From assembly GCF_000003815.2 (NCBI RefSeq), contig NC_049983.1:6223669-6287668 (forward strand): a stretch of 64,000 bases of DNA, in the 5' to 3' direction. This document shows, one piece after another, positions 61,285 through 64,000 of this stretch; positions within the stretch are counted from its first letter, which is position 1, and each line of letters begins with the position of its first letter. A model generated the notes under the pieces. The model made no database searches and was not told where the DNA came from. It saw only the letters and a program-made list of their open reading frames with translations. Source of the DNA: Branchiostoma floridae (Eukaryota; Chordata; Leptocardii; Amphioxiformes; Branchiostomatidae). The translations under genes were made by a program, and so were the position numbers.

Positions 61285-62940
61285 CACCGACCGTGACATC
61301 CCCGCTCCTCACCACGCTTTCCACCCACTCTATAACCAATGGTGCCACGATGGAGAGCTGTGCCCACGATTCTCAGGTTCAAGTTCAACACACAAGCAAC
61401 GTGACCCCAAAGATGTGCCGCCTTTTTCAGTGTGACTCAAGTTGATCTGGACAGGTTTAAAGAGGACGGACAGCAAAATTCAATTCTTGGACCTTGTTAT
61501 GTATAGTAAAGTCACCTCAACTCCAGTTTAGTTTTTTTTTTCACTTCTGCCTCATTGTTTAGAAGCCTATGTTTCATTGTTGCATCTGTCACTGCACTGT
61601 AAATAAGGAGGTTATAGTCAGACTAGACTGGACTGTAACTGCCTTCCTGTGCTTACAAAGATACATTTTGGTTAATTTCATGTGAAGTAAATATTTTTTA
61701 ACAGATGAGGGGGAAAATTTTGCCTGTCCCTACAAACAAATTTCCACCCTGGGACGATGAGACATTTGCTGGAGACCGTCCTGGTCCAATACATGGACAA
61801 GATTGAGACAAAAACATGACTCAACCCTGGTCTTGTGGGTGTGTCTTGAAGATAGTTGCAAGGGGTTTCCAAGGTCCAAGAATGGATTATTTTGTCTGTT
61901 CCTTTAACTGATAAGCGTACACACTGAATACCAATGCTGGGTTTGCACAAAAAACAACTCACAATCCGTAGGGTATTCAAAGGATGGCTCTGTGATGCTG
62001 TCTCTTGTTAAAGTCATAAACTTGGACAACTTTTTTAAGAGAGTTGTGAGATTTTCCATTGCTGGGAACGACCATTTTTTACAGTTACCAAGTATGTATG
62101 TACATGTGTGAACATAGGGACTGGTAGACTTGTACATTTGTCATCATGAATTCGCTATGCACACATCAGAGTAGAGGTTGAAAATGGGGTATGTGAAGTG
62201 CAATAGGAGGGGCCAAAGTTTGAGAATGAGGAAAGCTGTTGTTTGCAGTGGCTTGATTGGATAATGTGGAAAAGTTAATTACGTTTCAAATTTTTGTCCT
62301 ATGTACAGGTTACAACATTTTATGGTAGACAAAATTATGATGTATTGTCTAAAAAAAGAACTTATGTTAAAAAGGAGCTTGTAAGTGATGAAAAATATAT
62401 CATCATAAGGAAAGTTCTTGCAAATGTTGATGTTCTATATAGTTATGTCTTTCATCATATAGATTGATTTTACACAAGATTTTATGATCCTTTGATAGTG
62501 ATAAAGATAACCCCATGTTTTGACTTTTGAATGGCTTATGCAGATGCCACTGTATTGTCTAAAATGCGATTTATTAAACTACAAGCATGCCTTTTTTTGT
62601 AATGCGCAAATCACACAGATGCAACTAGAGCATATACTCGCTTGAAGAAGAGATATTTGTGAGACATTTTTTGGCATCAAGGCTTACCTGTATGGAAACG
62701 TTGAAGTGCCATAGATTGGCCACAAACTTTGACAAACGTTAAGTAAAAATGACGAAGCTGATTCGTATATAACAAAGGGCTATCTATCTGTTCAAAGCAT
62801 ATGTTTTATTTCTGCTTTGCTTCATACAAGTATACGCTGGCGATCAGGACGATTTGACCCTTAACCACCTTTGCCCAGTGAATTTGGTCCAATGCCCAGG
62901 GTCACCTCGTCCCAATAAAGTCAATTCGGCCGGAGTTAGG
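61285..62940 (+). other. Probable 3' UTR
   Basis: Non-coding after the stop. Candidate poly(A) signals are attaaa at 62573-62578 and aataaa at 62914-62919; which is used cannot be told from sequence. Downstream to 64000 there is no gene, only a TIR remnant at 63392-63635. Confidence 0.55.
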
Positions 62941-63391
62941 TTAAGTTCAGGTTGTTAGTCCGAGTTCACCAGGGTATTGGGCCAAGTAATGTTAGTCTGA
63001 TAAGCCGTTGGCCAAGTTGGTAAGGGGCTGAAGTGTCAGACATCCTTCTCTTACCTCTGTTTATATACACATGTACATCTATATACATCTAGATGATCAC
63101 TATGTTTTGACTGACATGTTAGGGCAGCTTGTAAAATAATCTTAGACCATTGCTAGCAGGAGGTATATGTAAGTGCAAGAAGAGTTGAACATGTGGAAAG
63201 TTAATTTCATCTACAATAGTATTGATATTCATGCTGTACGCTCATCTATCGAACTAGCACCAATCTAAACCATCCAAACTCACTGTTGCAGCTTGAGGTA
63301 TACTTGAGCCATACAAGATTCCTGCGGAAAATCCAAACATTTTTCATTCCAAAGCTGATGTCGCCACAAAATTCCAACCAAATGACTGAGA

Positions 63392-63635
63392 TAAGAGGGT
63401 ATCTCACTGGACTGCGACACGTTGGTGGCCGTACGTGCTGTGTCCTACATTTAATTTGTTGCCCTTGGTTTCATAAAGGGAATTATCATTCATAACGTAC
63501 ATGTACAAGACAACAAAGCACACAATGCATAAAAAGATTTGTTTTTATTGATAAAATGCGTTGCGCACTCTGTCAAATCGCTCAGCTGCAGCAAAGCTGG
63601 CAATGTCAAGCAGCTTCAGTAAGATACCCACTTAA
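63392..63635. mobile_element. TIR element (same family as 32016-32310), diverged
   Basis: Left aagagggtatctcactggac; the inverted right end reads ttaagtgggtatcttactga. The interior right part (gtcaaatcgctcagctgcag) resembles a fragment at 21480-21540. The remaining sequence to the window end shows nothing I recognise. Confidence 0.65.
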
Positions 63636-64000
63636 AATGAAATGAGATAGCTCTACTACGGTCATGTTTGTTAAGACTATCAAGAAGATGGACAGATGTA
63701 CATAGGTGTGGACAATTAAAACATAATAGTGATGGGATTGAGATAAGACACTATTTGATGTTGCCAAGGTCTGTAATATAAATGTAAACAACTTTATTGA
63801 TTAAATCTATCTCTTACACCATACGTTTGTTTTCTTGTTGCATTTGTGACATTTTGATATTACTACAGTATTAGATTGAATGTCAGTATTGCTAAAAATA
63901 ATAGTTACAAGCATGTAGTTACATTAGTAGTATTTTACTGGGAGGATTTGGTATATCTTATACATTGTACATGTCCTATTAGAGGTAGTTAAGTTTTGGT

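Overview
This window is animal nuclear DNA carrying most of one very large, intron-rich gene on the + strand. Splicing 52 exons between 2355 and 61284 gives one unbroken frame of 5,679 nt (1,892 residues plus stop). It encodes the C-terminal three quarters or so of a stabilin (FEEL/CLEVER scavenger receptor): FAS1 (fasciclin) domains in pairs, separated by clusters of laminin-type and EGF-like domains, then a last single FAS1, one transmembrane helix and a short cytoplasmic tail with an FxNPxY sorting motif. The N-terminal part (first EGF cluster, first FAS1, start of the second FAS1) must lie upstream of base 1. The full-length 3' end is present.

The organism is probably an invertebrate deuterostome, with a lancelet (Branchiostoma) my best guess. 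The reasons are a single stabilin-type gene, moderate introns full of short non-autonomous transposons, and frequent acatgtacatgta-type strings. This rests on style and not on a database match.

Layout: 1-1620 diverged tandem satellite; 2355-6482 end of a FAS1 (counted here as FAS1-2 by analogy with vertebrates); 7332-29104 EGF cluster with six EGF-like domains, interrupted by a 13.2 kb intron (7395-20586); 28961-35883 FAS1-3 and FAS1-4; 36433-40469 second cluster of six EGFs; 40350-48986 FAS1-5 and FAS1-6; 49429-55769 third cluster of six EGFs; 55645-57847 FAS1-7; 58358-58519 membrane helix; 59099-59206 and 61228-61284 cytoplasmic tail; from 61285 the 3' UTR. Each FAS1 pair is followed by the same RCD...GxCxxC linker and the same order of domains, so the protein is a repeated module.

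The 13.2 kb intron is a transposon sink. It holds a long inverted repeat (arms of about 1.2 kb, 11090-17562) with a MITE nested in one arm, hAT-like and mariner-like MITEs, a Helentron-like element and several local tandem repeats. Other introns hold a LINE fragment, tRNA-derived SINEs, further MITEs and foldbacks.

Points most worth a second look: a coding-exon end and its splice donor that seem to have seeded an intronic minisatellite (24836-25740); a duplicated splice donor that would add 17 in-frame codons (35849-35943); the absence of the hyaluronan-binding Link domain at exactly the intron that holds a 100-N assembly gap; and a perfect 30-bp palindrome whose half-site recurs nearby (15118-15495). 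I saw no second protein gene, no classical RNA gene and no CRISPR array.
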